A program made the translations under genes and the position numbers. From Crenalkalicoccus roseus (GTDB lineage Bacteria; Pseudomonadota; Alphaproteobacteria; Acetobacterales; Acetobacteraceae), in the NCBI RefSeq assembly GCF_004761865.1, contig NZ_SJDM01000001.1, positions 373,062 to 437,061 on the forward strand: a stretch of 64,000 nucleotides of DNA, given 5' to 3'. Positions 47,788 to 57,827 of the stretch are shown here, in pieces. How positions within the stretch are numbered: the first letter of the stretch is position 1; each line of letters starts with the position of its first letter. The notes under the pieces were generated by a model. That model made no database searches and was not told where the DNA came from. It worked only from the letters and a program-made list of their open reading frames with translations.

Positions 47788-47895
47788 GGGCCATCGTCCT
47801 CGCGCACGCCGCTGCGGCAGCGGCAGCTCCCAATGCGGGCGCAACAACGTGGCAGGATCCGGGCGGTTGCGGGGCCATGACGCGGAGGCCAGGCA

Positions 47896-49095
47896 TCACG
47901 GAGAGGAGAGCACCGCCGGCGCCAGCGCCGGGTGCTTGGCCTGCGCATGGGAGGGGTTGCGGAAGCGCAGCTCGCCCTCGGGCGCGCCATCGGGCGGGGC
48001 GGCGCCGAACAGTTCGAAGCGGGAGGCGCAGGTGACCGCCACCACGGGACGCGCCGCGGGGGTGGTGAAGAAGCGCCGCACCGCGCCCTCCAGCTCGTGC
48101 TGCTCGCGCAGCGCCCGCCACTCGCCGCGGTCGAGGTCGTCGAGGAACACCGAGAGGATGCCCGGGCGGCGCAGCGACAGGCGGCTCTCGGCGGCGCGGG
48201 CCAGGCGGCGGCAGGCGGCGGCGGCGATCTCGTTCTCCTGGCCGGCGCGAGCGGCGAGGACGAAGACGCTGCCGCTGCCGGGATCGGTGGTGACGGCGAG
48301 ATGCGCCTCGTGCCCGAACAGGGCGCGCAGCCGGGCCGGCAGCCCGTCGGCGCTCTGCGCGCCGGCGATCACCAGGGGGTCGAGCCGCAGCACCGCCTGC
48401 GCGCCGGCGTCCTGTCGCCTCTCGGCCTGGAGCATCTCGGAGATGCGCTGATGCAGGGCGGCGAGCTGTTCCGGCCCGTTCAGCCCGGCGGGCAGGGTCA
48501 TCTTCAGCAGGTAGCGGCCCGGATGGGCGGCGAGCCAGGTCTGCAACTCGGGGCTGATGCGGTCCACCAGCGCCCACCAGTCGCCGCGGTGCAGCCGGCG
48601 CCCCTCCTCGGCCGAGACGGTCTCGCAGACCACCTCGGCGGCCATCCCCTCGCGTTCGATCAGCAGGTCGTGCGGCGTGTCTTCGAGCAGGCCGGTGAAG
48701 GACACCGTGAAGCCGCGGCCGCGCGCCAGGGCGGCGGTGCGCAGCAGGTGGAAGAGCGGGATCAGCGTCGCCTCGCCGCTCAGCCCCTCCAGCAGCCGCT
48801 CGCGCAGCCGGCTGCGGGAGGCTTCCGGCAAGGCCCCGGCCAGGGCCACCGCCTCATGGGCGAGGGCCGAGAGGCGCCGCTCGGCCGCGCTGGTGACGCC
48901 GAGCGTCGGGCGCCCGCAGAGCCGTGCCAGCGCCAGCTCCAGCGCGTGGCGCTGCTGCGCCGCCCGCCCGCTGAGCGAGCCGGTGCGGATCCGTGCCTCG
49001 AGATCCGCCATCCGCTTCCGCCAGGCACGACGGCCGCACAGGGATACGAAGGCATCCAGGGCACGGCTGTCCGGCTGCGGGGTGGCGAAGGTCAT
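47896..49095 (-). CDS. Uncharacterised protein, possibly a nuclease-like fold
   Basis: A 399-residue protein of unknown function. Its N-terminal third is helical (RAWRKRMADLEARIRT, AAQQRHALELALARL). The middle has GLLEDTPHDLLIEREGMAAEVVCETVSAE, which is in two pieces of the type strand-Asp-strand-Glu-x-Val seen in PD-(D/E)xK nucleases, but the expected Lys is absent. GDWWALVDRISPELQTWL follows. The last third is alpha/beta with ARPVVAVTCASRFELFG. It has no signal peptide. Its position 646 bp from the adenine methyltransferase makes a restriction-type link tempting but unproven. Confidence 0.5.
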   Translation of the reverse strand: MTFATPQPDSRALDAFVSLCGRRAWRKRMADLEARIRTGSLSGRAAQQRHALELALARLCGRPTLGVTSAAERRLSALAHEAVALAGALPEASRSRLRERLLEGLSGEATLIPLFHLLRTAALARGRGFTVSFTGLLEDTPHDLLIEREGMAAEVVCETVSAEEGRRLHRGDWWALVDRISPELQTWLAAHPGRYLLKMTLPAGLNGPEQLAALHQRISEMLQAERRQDAGAQAVLRLDPLVIAGAQSADGLPARLRALFGHEAHLAVTTDPGSGSVFVLAARAGQENEIAAAACRRLARAAESRLSLRRPGILSVFLDDLDRGEWRALREQHELEGAVRRFFTTPAARPVVAVTCASRFELFGAAPPDGAPEGELRFRNPSHAQAKHPALAPAVLSSP

Positions 49096-49265
49096 GGCCT
49101 CGGCTCGTCCTCTCTCCGGATCTGCCTAAGCCCCTTCCCTTGATCGGCGTCAAGGCTCAACCGTCCGGCCGGTGCAGCAGCCCCCCTCACGGCTGCGCGC
49201 GCGACGGAAACCGCTCCCCTGACGGAGGCGGCGCCTCGCGGCGCGGTTCGTCTGCGTGGCCGGCG

Positions 49266-49529
49266 CTAACGGGACGCGGTGGCGGGGGCGGGAGCGCCAG
49301 GGAGCGGCGGCGCGGCCCGGGCATGGTCCTGCCGCCCCCAGGGGATGCGCGCCCAGGCGCGCTCATGCAGATAGAACAGTCCGATCTTGGTCACCACCTC
49401 GGTGGCGGCGATGCCGCCGGCGAGCAGCGGCTTGCCGGTGATGAGCCAGCTGATCAGGAAGGTATCCGCCGTCCCGGTCGCCCGCCAGCTGATCGCCTTG
49501 ACGAGGCTTCGCCTGTGGGTCTCGCTCAT
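49266..49529 (-). CDS. DUF2061 membrane protein
   Basis: An 87-residue membrane protein of the DUF2061 family. RSLVKAISWRATGTADTFLI is its signature start and EVVTKIGLFYLHERAWARI its signature end. A hydrophobic segment lies between. The C-terminal tail (residues 65-87) is Pro/Ala-rich and probably outside the domain. Function is unknown; in some bacteria it is fused to sulfate-reduction or cysteine genes. ATG 49529 is chosen; an in-frame ATG at 49547 is possible. Confidence 0.8.
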   Translation of the reverse strand: MSETHRRSLVKAISWRATGTADTFLISWLITGKPLLAGGIAATEVVTKIGLFYLHERAWARIPWGRQDHARAAPPLPGAPAPATASR

Positions 49530-49581
49530 CCGGCCATTCTCCCGCATTGCCGCCGGGCCAAGCCCGGCCACACGCAGAAGC

Positions 49582-49611
49582 ATATAATCCCGATAGGAAA
49601 TGCGCGCGTAA
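49582..49611 (-). promoter_or_regulatory. Possible promoter of the DUF2061 gene
   Basis: On the minus strand TTACGC (49611-49606) and TTATAT (49587-49582) are 18 bp apart, in one of the most AT-rich spots in the window. A GCCGGGC/GCCCGGC hairpin (49552-49568) lies downstream, before the ATG at 49529. The boxes are only moderately like sigma-70 consensus. Confidence 0.35.
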
Positions 49612-49637
49612 GTTAATGTCGCCCTGGCGCCGCGCCG

Positions 49638-50744
49638 TCAGTTCCGGGGCAGCCGCGCCGTCGAGGGAGCGTCGGGGTTCTGCGCCCGGTGGCGCAGCAG
49701 GTGGTCGGCCAGCACCAGCGCCAGCATCGCCTCCCCCACCGGCACGGCGCGGATGCCGACGCAGGGGTCGTGCCGCCCCCGCGTCACCACCTCCGTCTCC
49801 TGCCCGAACCGGTCCACGGCGCGGCGCGGCGTGAGGATGGAGGAGGTGGGCTTCACCGCAAAGCGCGCGACGATGGGCTGGCCGGTGCTGATGCCGCCCA
49901 GGATCCCGCCCGCCCGGTTGGAGAGGAAGCGCACCCGCCCGTCCGGCTCCATGCGCATCTCGTCGGCGTTCTCCTCGCCCGAGAGGGCGGCGGCGGCGAA
50001 GCCCTCGCCGATCTCGACGCCCTTCACGGCATTGATGCCCATCAGCGCCGCGGCGATGTCGGCATCGAGCTTGCCATAGACGGGCGCGCCGAGGCCGGGG
50101 GGCACGCCCTCCGCCACCACCTCGATCACGGCGCCGAGGGAGGAGCCGGCCTTGCGCGCGGCGAGCAGCGTCTCCTCCCAGCGCGCGGCGGCCTCGCGGT
50201 CGGGGCAGAAGAGGGCGTTCTCCTCCACCGCCGCCCAGTCCCATCTGGCGCGCTCCACCCGGTCGGGGCCGAGCTGCACCAGCGCGCCGCGGATCACCAC
50301 CTCCGGCCCCAGCACCTTGCGCGCGACGGCGCCGGCGGCGACCCGCATCGCCGTCTCCCGCGCCGAGGCGCGGCCGCCGCCGCGGTAGTCGCGGATGCCG
50401 TATTTCAGCGCATAGGTCAGGTCGGCATGGCCGGGGCGGAAGCGGTCCCTGATCTCGCCGTAGTCGCGCGAGCGCTGGTCCTCGTTCTCGATCATCAGCG
50501 CGATCGGGGTGCCGGTGGTCAGCCCCTCGAAGACGCCGGAGAGGATGCGCACCCGGTCCGGCTCCTGCCGCTGGGTGACGAGGCGGGACTGGCCGGGCCG
50601 GCGACGGTCGAGGAAGGGCTGGATGTCGGCCTCGGACAGGGCCAGGCGCGGCGGGCAGCCATCCACCACGCAGCCGATGGCGGGGCCGTGGGACTCGCCC
50701 CAGGTGGTGACGCGGAACAGATGGCCGAAGCTGTTGTGGGACAT
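49638..50744 (-). CDS. aroC: Chorismate synthase
   Basis: A 368-residue enzyme, the last step of the shikimate pathway. [14 protein letters not shown] and [17 protein letters not shown] are the family's N-terminal signatures; [12 protein letters not shown] and [14 protein letters not shown] bind FMN and phosphate. [19 protein letters not shown] is the C-terminal signature (trimmed). ATG 50744 starts [11 protein letters not shown]; the frame extends upstream but without family similarity. DUF2061 follows on the same strand. Confidence 0.97.
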   Translation of the reverse strand: MSHNSFGHLFRVTTWGESHGPAIGCVVDGCPPRLALSEADIQPFLDRRRPGQSRLVTQRQEPDRVRILSGVFEGLTTGTPIALMIENEDQRSRDYGEIRDRFRPGHADLTYALKYGIRDYRGGGRASARETAMRVAAGAVARKVLGPEVVIRGALVQLGPDRVERARWDWAAVEENALFCPDREAAARWEETLLAARKAGSSLGAVIEVVAEGVPPGLGAPVYGKLDADIAAALMGINAVKGVEIGEGFAAAALSGEENADEMRMEPDGRVRFLSNRAGGILGGISTGQPIVARFAVKPTSSILTPRRAVDRFGQETEVVTRGRHDPCVGIRAVPVGEAMLALVLADHLLRHRAQNPDAPSTARLPRN

Positions 50745-50792
50745 GCCGCGATCATTCCCGCGTCGCCGCCCGATGGGCAAGCCGAGGCGGCG

Positions 50793-51128
50793 CTATGGGG
50801 TACTGCGCCGCCTGGGGAAGGGCGTGACGTCGTGCTCGATGAGGATGCCGTGCGCGTTGAAGGGGCAGAAGAAGGGATTGGCGGAAGGCGGCCCGACGAG
50901 GGCGAAGTCGGTCATGCCGAGCCCCTTGAAGAACGGCGTGTCCACGACGAAGAGGCGCGGCAGGCCCGGCTGCGGCGCCCCGCAGGTGCCGGCCAGGGGG
51001 ATGGTGGCTTCCCCGGGCGGGGCGGTGAGGGTGACCCCGTTGATGGTGATGGCAAGGCCTGGCGCGGCCCGGGGGACCAGAAGGGCGGGGATCAGGGCAA
51101 GGAGGCCGGCTGTCCGTGCTCGTGTCAT
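50793..51128 (-). CDS. Secreted protein of unknown function
   Basis: A 111-residue protein with a signal peptide (MTRARTAGLLALIPALLVPRA). The mature part has VTLTAPPGEATIPLAGTCG, FVVDTPFFKGLGMTDF and NPFFCPFNAHGILIEHDV. Two cysteines could form one disulfide. No domain recognised. ATG 51128 is chosen; the same frame extends about 80 codons upstream without coding signal. The next 426 bp (51129-51554) show no gene I can support. Confidence 0.62.
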   Translation of the reverse strand: MTRARTAGLLALIPALLVPRAAPGLAITINGVTLTAPPGEATIPLAGTCGAPQPGLPRLFVVDTPFFKGLGMTDFALVGPPSANPFFCPFNAHGILIEHDVTPFPRRRSTP

Positions 51129-51554
51129 GGCGCAACCGTCCCTTGCGATGGCGGCGCGCCGGAGGCGGGCGCCGCCTTCGGAGTGTCGGAAGCGCCCGGC
51201 GATCAGCCTTCGCTCAGGCGATCGGGCTGCCTGGGCGGGCCGGGGCGGGCATCGTCGTCGCCACATGACGGTTCCGGGCCGCGTCCCATGATCGGCGTGG
51301 ACCGCCTCGCATCCGCCCTCGCCCGCGGCATGGCCTGCCGGGCGGGCAGCGGCGGGCGCCTCTCGCACCTCGGCATCGCGCGCGGTGGGCGGGTGCTGTC
51401 CGACGGGCGGCAGCAGCCTCGCCCCGGGACGGGCATGAGGGCGATCACAAGTGCAGGCGAGAGAGGGCGGGCGTCCCGGTTCCGCCCGGCCCGCGGCTCG
51501 TTCCGGCGCACCGCGCGCGGGCCGCCCTGGCGACAGCCGAGGGCGCCGCCCCGA

Positions 51555-52394
<840 letters not shown>

Positions 52395-52504
52395 CGTGGG
52401 CAGGTCACCGGCTGGTTGCGGAAGGTCAGGCGTGGTGGCACACCCCCGGCGCCTGGGCAAGGGGCCGCCGGCCGGCGCCCGTGCCCGCCGCAGGGATGCG
52501 CCGC

Positions 52505-53089
52505 ATGGACAGCACCGAGGATCCGATCGCCCGCTTCCGGGCCTGGCTGGAGGAAGCCTCGCGCGGCGAGCCGAGCGACCCGAACGCCGTCTGCCTCGCC
52601 ACCGCGACGCCGGAGGGGCGCCCTTCCGCCCGCATGGTGCTGCTCAAGGGCGTGGATGCGCGGGGCTTCGTCTTCTACACCAACCTCGAAAGCCGGAAGG
52701 GGCGGGAACTCGCCGCCAACCCCCACGCCGCGCTCTGCTTCCACTGGAAGTCGCTCGCCCGCAGCGTGCGGGTGGAGGGGCCGGTCGAGCGCGTCTCCGA
52801 CGCCGAGGCGGATGCCTATTTCGCCACCCGCGACCGCGGCAGCCGCATCGGCGCCTGGGCCAGCCGCCAGTCCCGCCCGCTCGAGGGGCGGTTCGCGCTG
52901 GAGAAGGCGGTGGCGGAGTACACGCTGCGATTCGGCCTCGGCGAGATCCCGCGCCCGCCCTTCTGGTCCGGCTTCCGCCTGCTGCCCGAGCGCATCGAGT
53001 TCTGGCGCGACATGCCCTTCCGCCTGCACGAGCGCCAGGTCTTCCACCGTGAGGGCGCGGGCTGGCGCACCGAGGCGCTGTATCCGTGA
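52505..53089 (+). CDS. pdxH: Pyridoxamine 5'-phosphate oxidase
   Basis: A 194-residue FMN enzyme that makes pyridoxal phosphate. [20 protein letters not shown] and [20 protein letters not shown] are the FMN/substrate-binding blocks. WASRQSRPL and the C-terminal [20 protein letters not shown] complete the family signature. ATG 52505 is preferred over 52481. It is followed after 16 bp by the phosphotransferase-kinase fusion. Confidence 0.96.
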   Translation: MDSTEDPIARFRAWLEEASRGEPSDPNAVCLATATPEGRPSARMVLLKGVDARGFVFYTNLESRKGRELAANPHAALCFHWKSLARSVRVEGPVERVSDAEADAYFATRDRGSRIGAWASRQSRPLEGRFALEKAVAEYTLRFGLGEIPRPPFWSGFRLLPERIEFWRDMPFRLHERQVFHREGAGWRTEALYP

Positions 53090-53105
53090 CCGGGCGCCCC
53101 GGCCC

Positions 53106-54590
53106 ATGATCCCGCCGCAGCAGGCGGAGGCCGCGGCGCTGCTGCGGCGGATCACCGGCGCGGCGCCGATCGAGACCCACATCTCCGCCGTCTTCGTCGG
53201 GCCGGACCAGGCGCTGAAGCTGAAGAAGGCGGTGGATCTCGGCTTCCTCGACTTCACCACCCTCGCGGCGCGGGAGCGCTTCGCGCGGCGCGAGCTGGAG
53301 CTGAACCGCGCCTTCGCCCCCGGCCTCTACCGCGATGTGCTGCCGGTGACGCGCGGCGCCGACGGCGCGCTCGCCCTCGGCGGCGAGGGAGAGGCGGTGG
53401 AGTGGGTGCTGCGCATGGCCCCGCTGCCGCAGGACGCCTTCCTCGACGCCGTCGCCGCGCGCGGCGGGCTGACGCCGCCGCTGCTCGACGCCCTCGGCGA
53501 CGCGGTCGCGGCCATGCACGCCGCCCTGCCCCCCGTGCCGGGGGTGGACGCCCCGGCGGCGATGGCGCGCGTCATCGCCGGCAACCTCGCCGCCGCGCGC
53601 GCCGCCGGGCTGCCGGAGGCGCGCGCGGCGGCCTGGGCGGAAGCGGCGGAGGCCCGGCGCGCCCGCCTCGCCCCCCTGCTCGCCGCCCGCGCCGCGGAGG
53701 GGCGGGTGCGGCGCTGCCATGGCGACCTGCATCTCGGCAACCTCTGCCTCTGGCAGGGGCGGCCGACGCCCTTCGACGCGCTGGAGTTCGACGAGGCGCT
53801 GGCGACGATCGACACCGGCTACGACCTCGCCTTCCTGCTGATGGACCTCGAGGCCCGCGCCGGCCGCCCGGCCGCCAACCGGGTGCTGAACCGCTACGTG
53901 GCGCGCGGCGGCGATGCCGGGCTGACCGGGGCGCTGCCGCTCTGGCTCTCCCTGCGCGCCATGGTGCGGGCCCATGTCGCCGCCGCCCGCGGCGCGGCGG
54001 CGGAGGCCGAGGGCTACCTCGCCACCGCCGAGGCGCGGCTCGATCCGCCGCCGCCCCGCCTCCTCGCCATCGGGGGCCTGCCGGGGACGGGCAAGAGCAC
54101 CCTCGCCCGCGCCCTCGCCCCCTCGCTCGGCGCCGCGCCCGGGGCGCTGGTGCTGCGCAGCGACGAGATCCGCAAGCGCCGCCACGGCGCGGCGCCGGAG
54201 GAGCGGCTGCCGGACAGCGCCTATTCCGCCGCGGCGAGCGCCGCCGTGTTCCGCGACCTCTTCGCCGCGGCCGCCGAGGTGGCGCGCGGCGGCCATGCGG
54301 TGATCGCCGACGCCTCCTTCCTCTCCGCCGCCGACCGCGCCGGCATCGCCGCCGCCGCGGCCGCGGCCGGCGTGCCCTTCACCGGGATCTGGCTCACCGC
54401 GCCGGCGGAGGTGCTGCGCGCGCGCGTCGCGGCGCGGCGCGGCGACGCCTCGGACGCCACGGTGGCGGTGCTGGAGGCGGCGCTGGCGCGCGATGTCGGA
54501 CCGGTGGACTGGACGGTGCTGGACGCGGCGGCGGACCCGCTGCCGGCGGCGCGTGCGCTGTTGCGCTTGCCGCCCGACCATTCGTGCTAA
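53106..54590 (+). CDS. Fusion of aminoglycoside-phosphotransferase-like and P-loop kinase domains
   Basis: A 494-residue two-domain protein. The N-terminal half (to about 305) is a small-molecule kinase of the APH/choline kinase fold with CHGDLHLGNLCL (Brenner motif, near residue 204) and ATIDTGYDLAFLLMD. The C-terminal half begins at PPRLLAIGGLPGTGKSTLA with a Walker A motif (about 320-335), then LVLRSDEIRKRRHG and VIADASFLSAADR, as in gluconate-kinase or zeta-toxin-like kinases. This architecture is widespread in proteobacteria. The substrate is unknown. It is co-directional with pdxH and the universal stress gene. Confidence 0.85.
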   Translation: MIPPQQAEAAALLRRITGAAPIETHISAVFVGPDQALKLKKAVDLGFLDFTTLAARERFARRELELNRAFAPGLYRDVLPVTRGADGALALGGEGEAVEWVLRMAPLPQDAFLDAVAARGGLTPPLLDALGDAVAAMHAALPPVPGVDAPAAMARVIAGNLAAARAAGLPEARAAAWAEAAEARRARLAPLLAARAAEGRVRRCHGDLHLGNLCLWQGRPTPFDALEFDEALATIDTGYDLAFLLMDLEARAGRPAANRVLNRYVARGGDAGLTGALPLWLSLRAMVRAHVAAARGAAAEAEGYLATAEARLDPPPPRLLAIGGLPGTGKSTLARALAPSLGAAPGALVLRSDEIRKRRHGAAPEERLPDSAYSAAASAAVFRDLFAAAAEVARGGHAVIADASFLSAADRAGIAAAAAAAGVPFTGIWLTAPAEVLRARVAARRGDASDATVAVLEAALARDVGPVDWTVLDAAADPLPAARALLRLPPDHSC

Positions 54591-54624
54591 GCTCGCACCG
54601 GAAGCGCCGTTTGGGAGACGCGCC

Positions 54625-55503
54625 ATGGCCTATCGACGCCTGCTGGTGCCGCTGACCGGCACCGCGGCCGGGGAAGCCGCCCTCGCCACCGCCCTGATGG
54701 TGGCGCGGATCTGGAACGCCCATGTGCACTGCCTGCATGTCCGCGTGGATGCGCGCGACGTCGCGCCGCTCGCCGGGGAGGGACTCTCCGGGGCGATGAT
54801 CGAGGAGATGATGGCGGCGACCGAACGCGAGAGCGGCGAGCGCGCCGCGCGCGTGCGGGCGCTGTTCGAACGCTTCGCCGAGACCGCCGGCGGCGTGACC
54901 CTGGCCACGAGCCCGGAGACGGCGCTGCGCACCGACGGCCCCACCCTCTCCTTCGAATCCATCCCCGGGCGGGAGGAGGACGTGGTGGCGCAGCAGTCGC
55001 GCCTCTACGACCTCGTGGTGGTGCCGCACCCGGAGGCGGGGGAGGACGTCTCCTCCTCCGACGCGCTGCACGCCGTGCTGTTCGACAGCGGCCGCCCCGT
55101 GCTGATCGCGCCGCGCGAGCCGCCGGCGACCATCGGCACCCGCGTCTGCGTCGCCTGGAACGGCACGGCGGAGAGCGCGGCGGCGGTGGCCGCGGCCCTG
55201 CCCTGGCTGCACCGCGCCCAGGCGGTGCGCGTGCTCTACGCCGACGAGTACCAGCGCCGCGGCCCGCCCGTGGACGGTCTGCTCACCTATCTGCGCTGGC
55301 ACGAGATCGAGGCCGAGAAGGTGCTGTTCAAGCCGATCACCAAGGAGGTGGGGGCGGGGCTGCTCGGCGCCGCGCGCGACTTCGGCGCCGACCTGCTGTG
55401 CATGGGGGCCTACAGCCATTCGCGGCTGCGCCAGCTCATCCTCGGCGGCGTGACGCGGCACGTGCTGGAGAACGCCGACATCCCCGTGCTGATGTGCCGC
55501 TAG
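54625..55503 (+). CDS. Universal stress protein, tandem UspA domains
   Basis: A 292-residue protein with two UspA-like domains. The first (MAYRRLLVPLTGTAAGEAAL to about residue 145) lacks a clear ATP motif. The second ends GAYSHSRLRQLILGGVTRHVLE, matching the ATP-binding Gly-x2-Gly-x9-Gly-Ser/Thr region in outline, and VCVAWNGTAESA begins it. It is cytoplasmic. ATG 54625 follows GGGAGACG. It is separated from the fusion gene by 34 bp and ends in a hairpin. Confidence 0.9.
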   Translation: MAYRRLLVPLTGTAAGEAALATALMVARIWNAHVHCLHVRVDARDVAPLAGEGLSGAMIEEMMAATERESGERAARVRALFERFAETAGGVTLATSPETALRTDGPTLSFESIPGREEDVVAQQSRLYDLVVVPHPEAGEDVSSSDALHAVLFDSGRPVLIAPREPPATIGTRVCVAWNGTAESAAAVAAALPWLHRAQAVRVLYADEYQRRGPPVDGLLTYLRWHEIEAEKVLFKPITKEVGAGLLGAARDFGADLLCMGAYSHSRLRQLILGGVTRHVLENADIPVLMCR

Positions 55504-55540
55504 AGCCGTTTCCGGTCGGCTGTGCCCGCGGAAACGGCTC
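55503..55540 (+). terminator. Hairpin after the universal stress gene (family C, copy 2)
   Basis: GAGCCGTTTCC (55503-55513) and GGAAACGGCTC (55530-55540) form a perfect 11-bp stem with a 16-nt loop starting at the stop codon. The inner CGTTTCC...GGCTGTG...CCGCGGAAACG is shared with 47539-47568. It probably ends the transcript. Confidence 0.65.
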
Positions 55541-55571
55541 CGGCGCGTTGTTCGCAGAGCAGGTTCACGCT

Positions 55572-55617
55572 TCCGGCTGCCGGCGATCCGCTCCGGAGCG
55601 GATCGCCGGCAGCCGGA
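55572..55617. repeat. Perfect 46-bp palindrome
   Basis: The 46 bases centred between 55594 and 55595 are exactly self-complementary, with no loop. The left arm begins TCCGGCTGCCGGCGATCC and the right arm ends GGATCGCCGGCAGCCGGA. It lies 31 bp after the family C hairpin, in the gap before the pirin gene; the remaining gap to 55821 holds nothing else I can support. Confidence 0.8.
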
Positions 55618-55820
55618 GAGCGGCCAGGGGCGCGCCTCCGCTTCCACGGACACGGGGCCCGAGCCGCCGGCGTGAGCAGGCGTGCGGAACCGCCTCCGAG
55701 GCCGGGCGCCGCCCGGATGGCCGTCATCCACCCGGCCGATGGGCCGGGCGCAGGCGCCATCCCATCTCTCCGCACAACGGGGCCGCGCCGCGGCCCCCTT
55801 CGCGAGAGAGGGCATCCCCG

Positions 55821-56531
55821 ATGATCGACATCCGGCCCTTCGCCGGCCTCGGCGGCGCCGACCATGGCTGGCTGAAGGCGCGCCACCACTTCTCCTTCGC
55901 CGGCTACCACGACCCCGCGCGCATGGGCTGGGGCAGGCTGCGCGTCTGGAACGACGACGAGATCGCGCCGATGACCGGCTTCGATCCGCACCCGCACCGC
56001 GACATGGAGATCGTCACCTATGTGCGCGACGGCGCCATCACCCACCGCGACAGCATGGGCAACGAGGGCCGCACCGCGGCGGGCGAGGTGCAGGTCATGT
56101 CCGCCGGCACCGGCGTGGTGCACAGCGAGTACAATCTGGAGCCGGTGACGACGCGGATCTTCCAGATCTGGATCCTCCCCGACCGGCGCGGCGCCCGGCC
56201 CGCCTGGGGCAGCCGCGCCTTCCCCGAAGCGGCGCGGGAGGCCGGCTTCACCGTGCTGGCGGGCGGACGGCCGCAGGATGCGGGCGCCGGCGCGCTGCCG
56301 ATCAACGCCGACGCGGCGGTGATGGCGGCGACGCTGCGCCCCGGCCAGACGCTGCGCCAGCCCCTCGGCCCCGGCCGCGCCGCCTACCTGGTGCCGGCGC
56401 GCGGCGCGGTCACGGTGAACGGCCTCGCCCTCGGCGCCCGCGACGGCGCGGCGATCCGCGACGAGGCGGAGATCGCGATCACGGCCAGCGAGGCGGTGGA
56501 GCTGGTGCTGGTGGAGGTGGCGGCGGAATAG
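55821..56531 (+). CDS. Pirin family protein
   Basis: A 236-residue double-cupin of the pirin/YhaK family. DPHPHRDMEIVTYVRDGAIT is split over the first cupin motif with its His-x-His and Glu ligands; HRDSMGNEGRTAAGEVQVMSAGTG follows. The second cupin is degenerate, as usual in the family. Quercetinase activity has been shown for some members; the rest are uncharacterised. ATG 55821 follows GAGAGAGG. Confidence 0.92.
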   Translation: MIDIRPFAGLGGADHGWLKARHHFSFAGYHDPARMGWGRLRVWNDDEIAPMTGFDPHPHRDMEIVTYVRDGAITHRDSMGNEGRTAAGEVQVMSAGTGVVHSEYNLEPVTTRIFQIWILPDRRGARPAWGSRAFPEAAREAGFTVLAGGRPQDAGAGALPINADAAVMAATLRPGQTLRQPLGPGRAAYLVPARGAVTVNGLALGARDGAAIRDEAEIAITASEAVELVLVEVAAE

Positions 56532-56563
56532 GGCGGATCGCGGGGGCCGGAACCGGCCGCCGC

Positions 56564-57811
56564 TCACAGCACCGCGGCGAAGGGCAGCACCTGCACCGTC
56601 TCGCCCGGGGCGATGGCGGTGGCCTGTTCCGGCAGCTCGGCGAAGGCGTCGGATTCGGTGAGGGAGGTGAGCAGCCCCGCCCCCTCCCGCCCGAATTTCT
56701 CCGCCCGCGGCAGCGGGTCGCCGGGGCGGAGGCGCACCCGCACATATTCCCGCCGCCCCGGCTTCTTGCGATAGGCGAAGCCCGCCTCGGCCGGGAAGCG
56801 CACCAGCCGCTCCGGCACGGCGCCGGAGAGGCGCAGCACCAGCGGCCGGACGAGATGGAGGAAGGTCACCACCGCCGCCACCGGATTGCCGGGCAGGCCG
56901 ACCACCGGCTTCCCCTCGACCAGCCCCATCGCCGCCGGCCGCCCCGGCTTCACGGCGAGGCGCCAGAACACCAGCCGCCCTCCCGCCTCGATGGCGGCGC
57001 GCACATGGTCCTCCTCCCCGGTGGAGACGCCGCCCGAGGTCAGCAGCAGGTCGTGCGCCGCCGCCGCCGCGCGCAGCGCCGCCGCGGTCGCCGCGGCGCG
57101 GTCGGGCAGGATGCCGAGATCGGACGCCGCCACCGGCAGCCCGGCGAGCAGGGCCAGCAGGGTGAAGCGGTTGCTGTCATAGGTCTGCGCCGGACCGAGC
57201 GGCGCGCCAGGCGGGGCGAGTTCGTCGCCGGTCGAGAACACGCCGACGCGCAGCAGCGGCCGCACCGGCAGCGCCGTGCGGCCGAGCGCTGCGGCGAGGC
57301 CGATCTCCGCCGGCCCCAGCCGCCGCCCCGCCGGCAGGGCCAGCGCGCCGGAAGCGACATCCTCTCCCGCCGGGCGGGCATTGGCGCCCCGCCCCAGGCC
57401 GGGCGGCACCAGCACCGCCTCTCCGGCGAGGCGCGCATCCTCCTGCATCAGCACGGTGTCGGCACCCGCGGGCATGGGCGCGCCGGTGAAGATGCGCATG
57501 GCGCAGCCGGGGCGCAGCGCACCCGCCGCCGCCCCGGCGGCGAGGCGGCCCTGCAGCGGCAGCGGCGTCTCCTCCCCCGGCCGGAGATCGGCATGGCGGA
57601 AGGCGTAGCCGTCCACGGCGCTGTTGTGGAAGGGCGGCAGCGGCAGCCCCGCCACCAGGTCCCGCGCCAGCACCCGCCCGCGCGCCGCGGCGAGCGGCAC
57701 CTCCTCCTCCCCGCCGAGCGGCGGCACGCGCTCCTCGATCAGCGCCTGCGCCGCCTCGACGGAAAGCAGCGCGCCGCCGAAGGCGAAGCAGTCGTCGGAG
57801 AGCTGCGCCAT
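56564..57811 (-). CDS. moeA: Molybdopterin molybdenumtransferase MoeA
   Basis: A 415-residue enzyme that inserts molybdate into adenylated molybdopterin. VDGYAFR (in SAVDGYAFRHAD) and RIFTGAPMPAGADTVLMQED are the N-terminal active-site motifs. LRVGVFSTGDEL and LLLTSGGVSTGEEDHV are the MoaB-like domain's substrate motifs. GLPGNPVAAVVTF is the C-terminal signature. ATG 57811 (MAQLSDDC) starts 16 bp after the mobB stop. It is the last gene of the formate dehydrogenase operon. Confidence 0.95.
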   Translation of the reverse strand: MAQLSDDCFAFGGALLSVEAAQALIEERVPPLGGEEEVPLAAARGRVLARDLVAGLPLPPFHNSAVDGYAFRHADLRPGEETPLPLQGRLAAGAAAGALRPGCAMRIFTGAPMPAGADTVLMQEDARLAGEAVLVPPGLGRGANARPAGEDVASGALALPAGRRLGPAEIGLAAALGRTALPVRPLLRVGVFSTGDELAPPGAPLGPAQTYDSNRFTLLALLAGLPVAASDLGILPDRAAATAAALRAAAAAHDLLLTSGGVSTGEEDHVRAAIEAGGRLVFWRLAVKPGRPAAMGLVEGKPVVGLPGNPVAAVVTFLHLVRPLVLRLSGAVPERLVRFPAEAGFAYRKKPGRREYVRVRLRPGDPLPRAEKFGREGAGLLTSLTESDAFAELPEQATAIAPGETVQVLPFAAVL

Positions 57812-57827
57812 GCCCGCCTCCGCCGCA

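Noticed and set aside
41638..47880. A 2,080-codon open frame on the plus strand running across several genes
   Set aside because: It is antisense to the MBL-fold and methyltransferase genes and a shifted frame of the glycosyltransferase. Its product is Arg/Ala/Gly-rich with no recognisable domain. GC-rich third positions suppress stop codons on all frames here.
51129..51554. A small gene in the 426-bp gap between the secreted protein and fabI (for example from ATG 51288)
   Set aside because: No ribosome site, no domain, and the product composition looks like random GC-rich frames.
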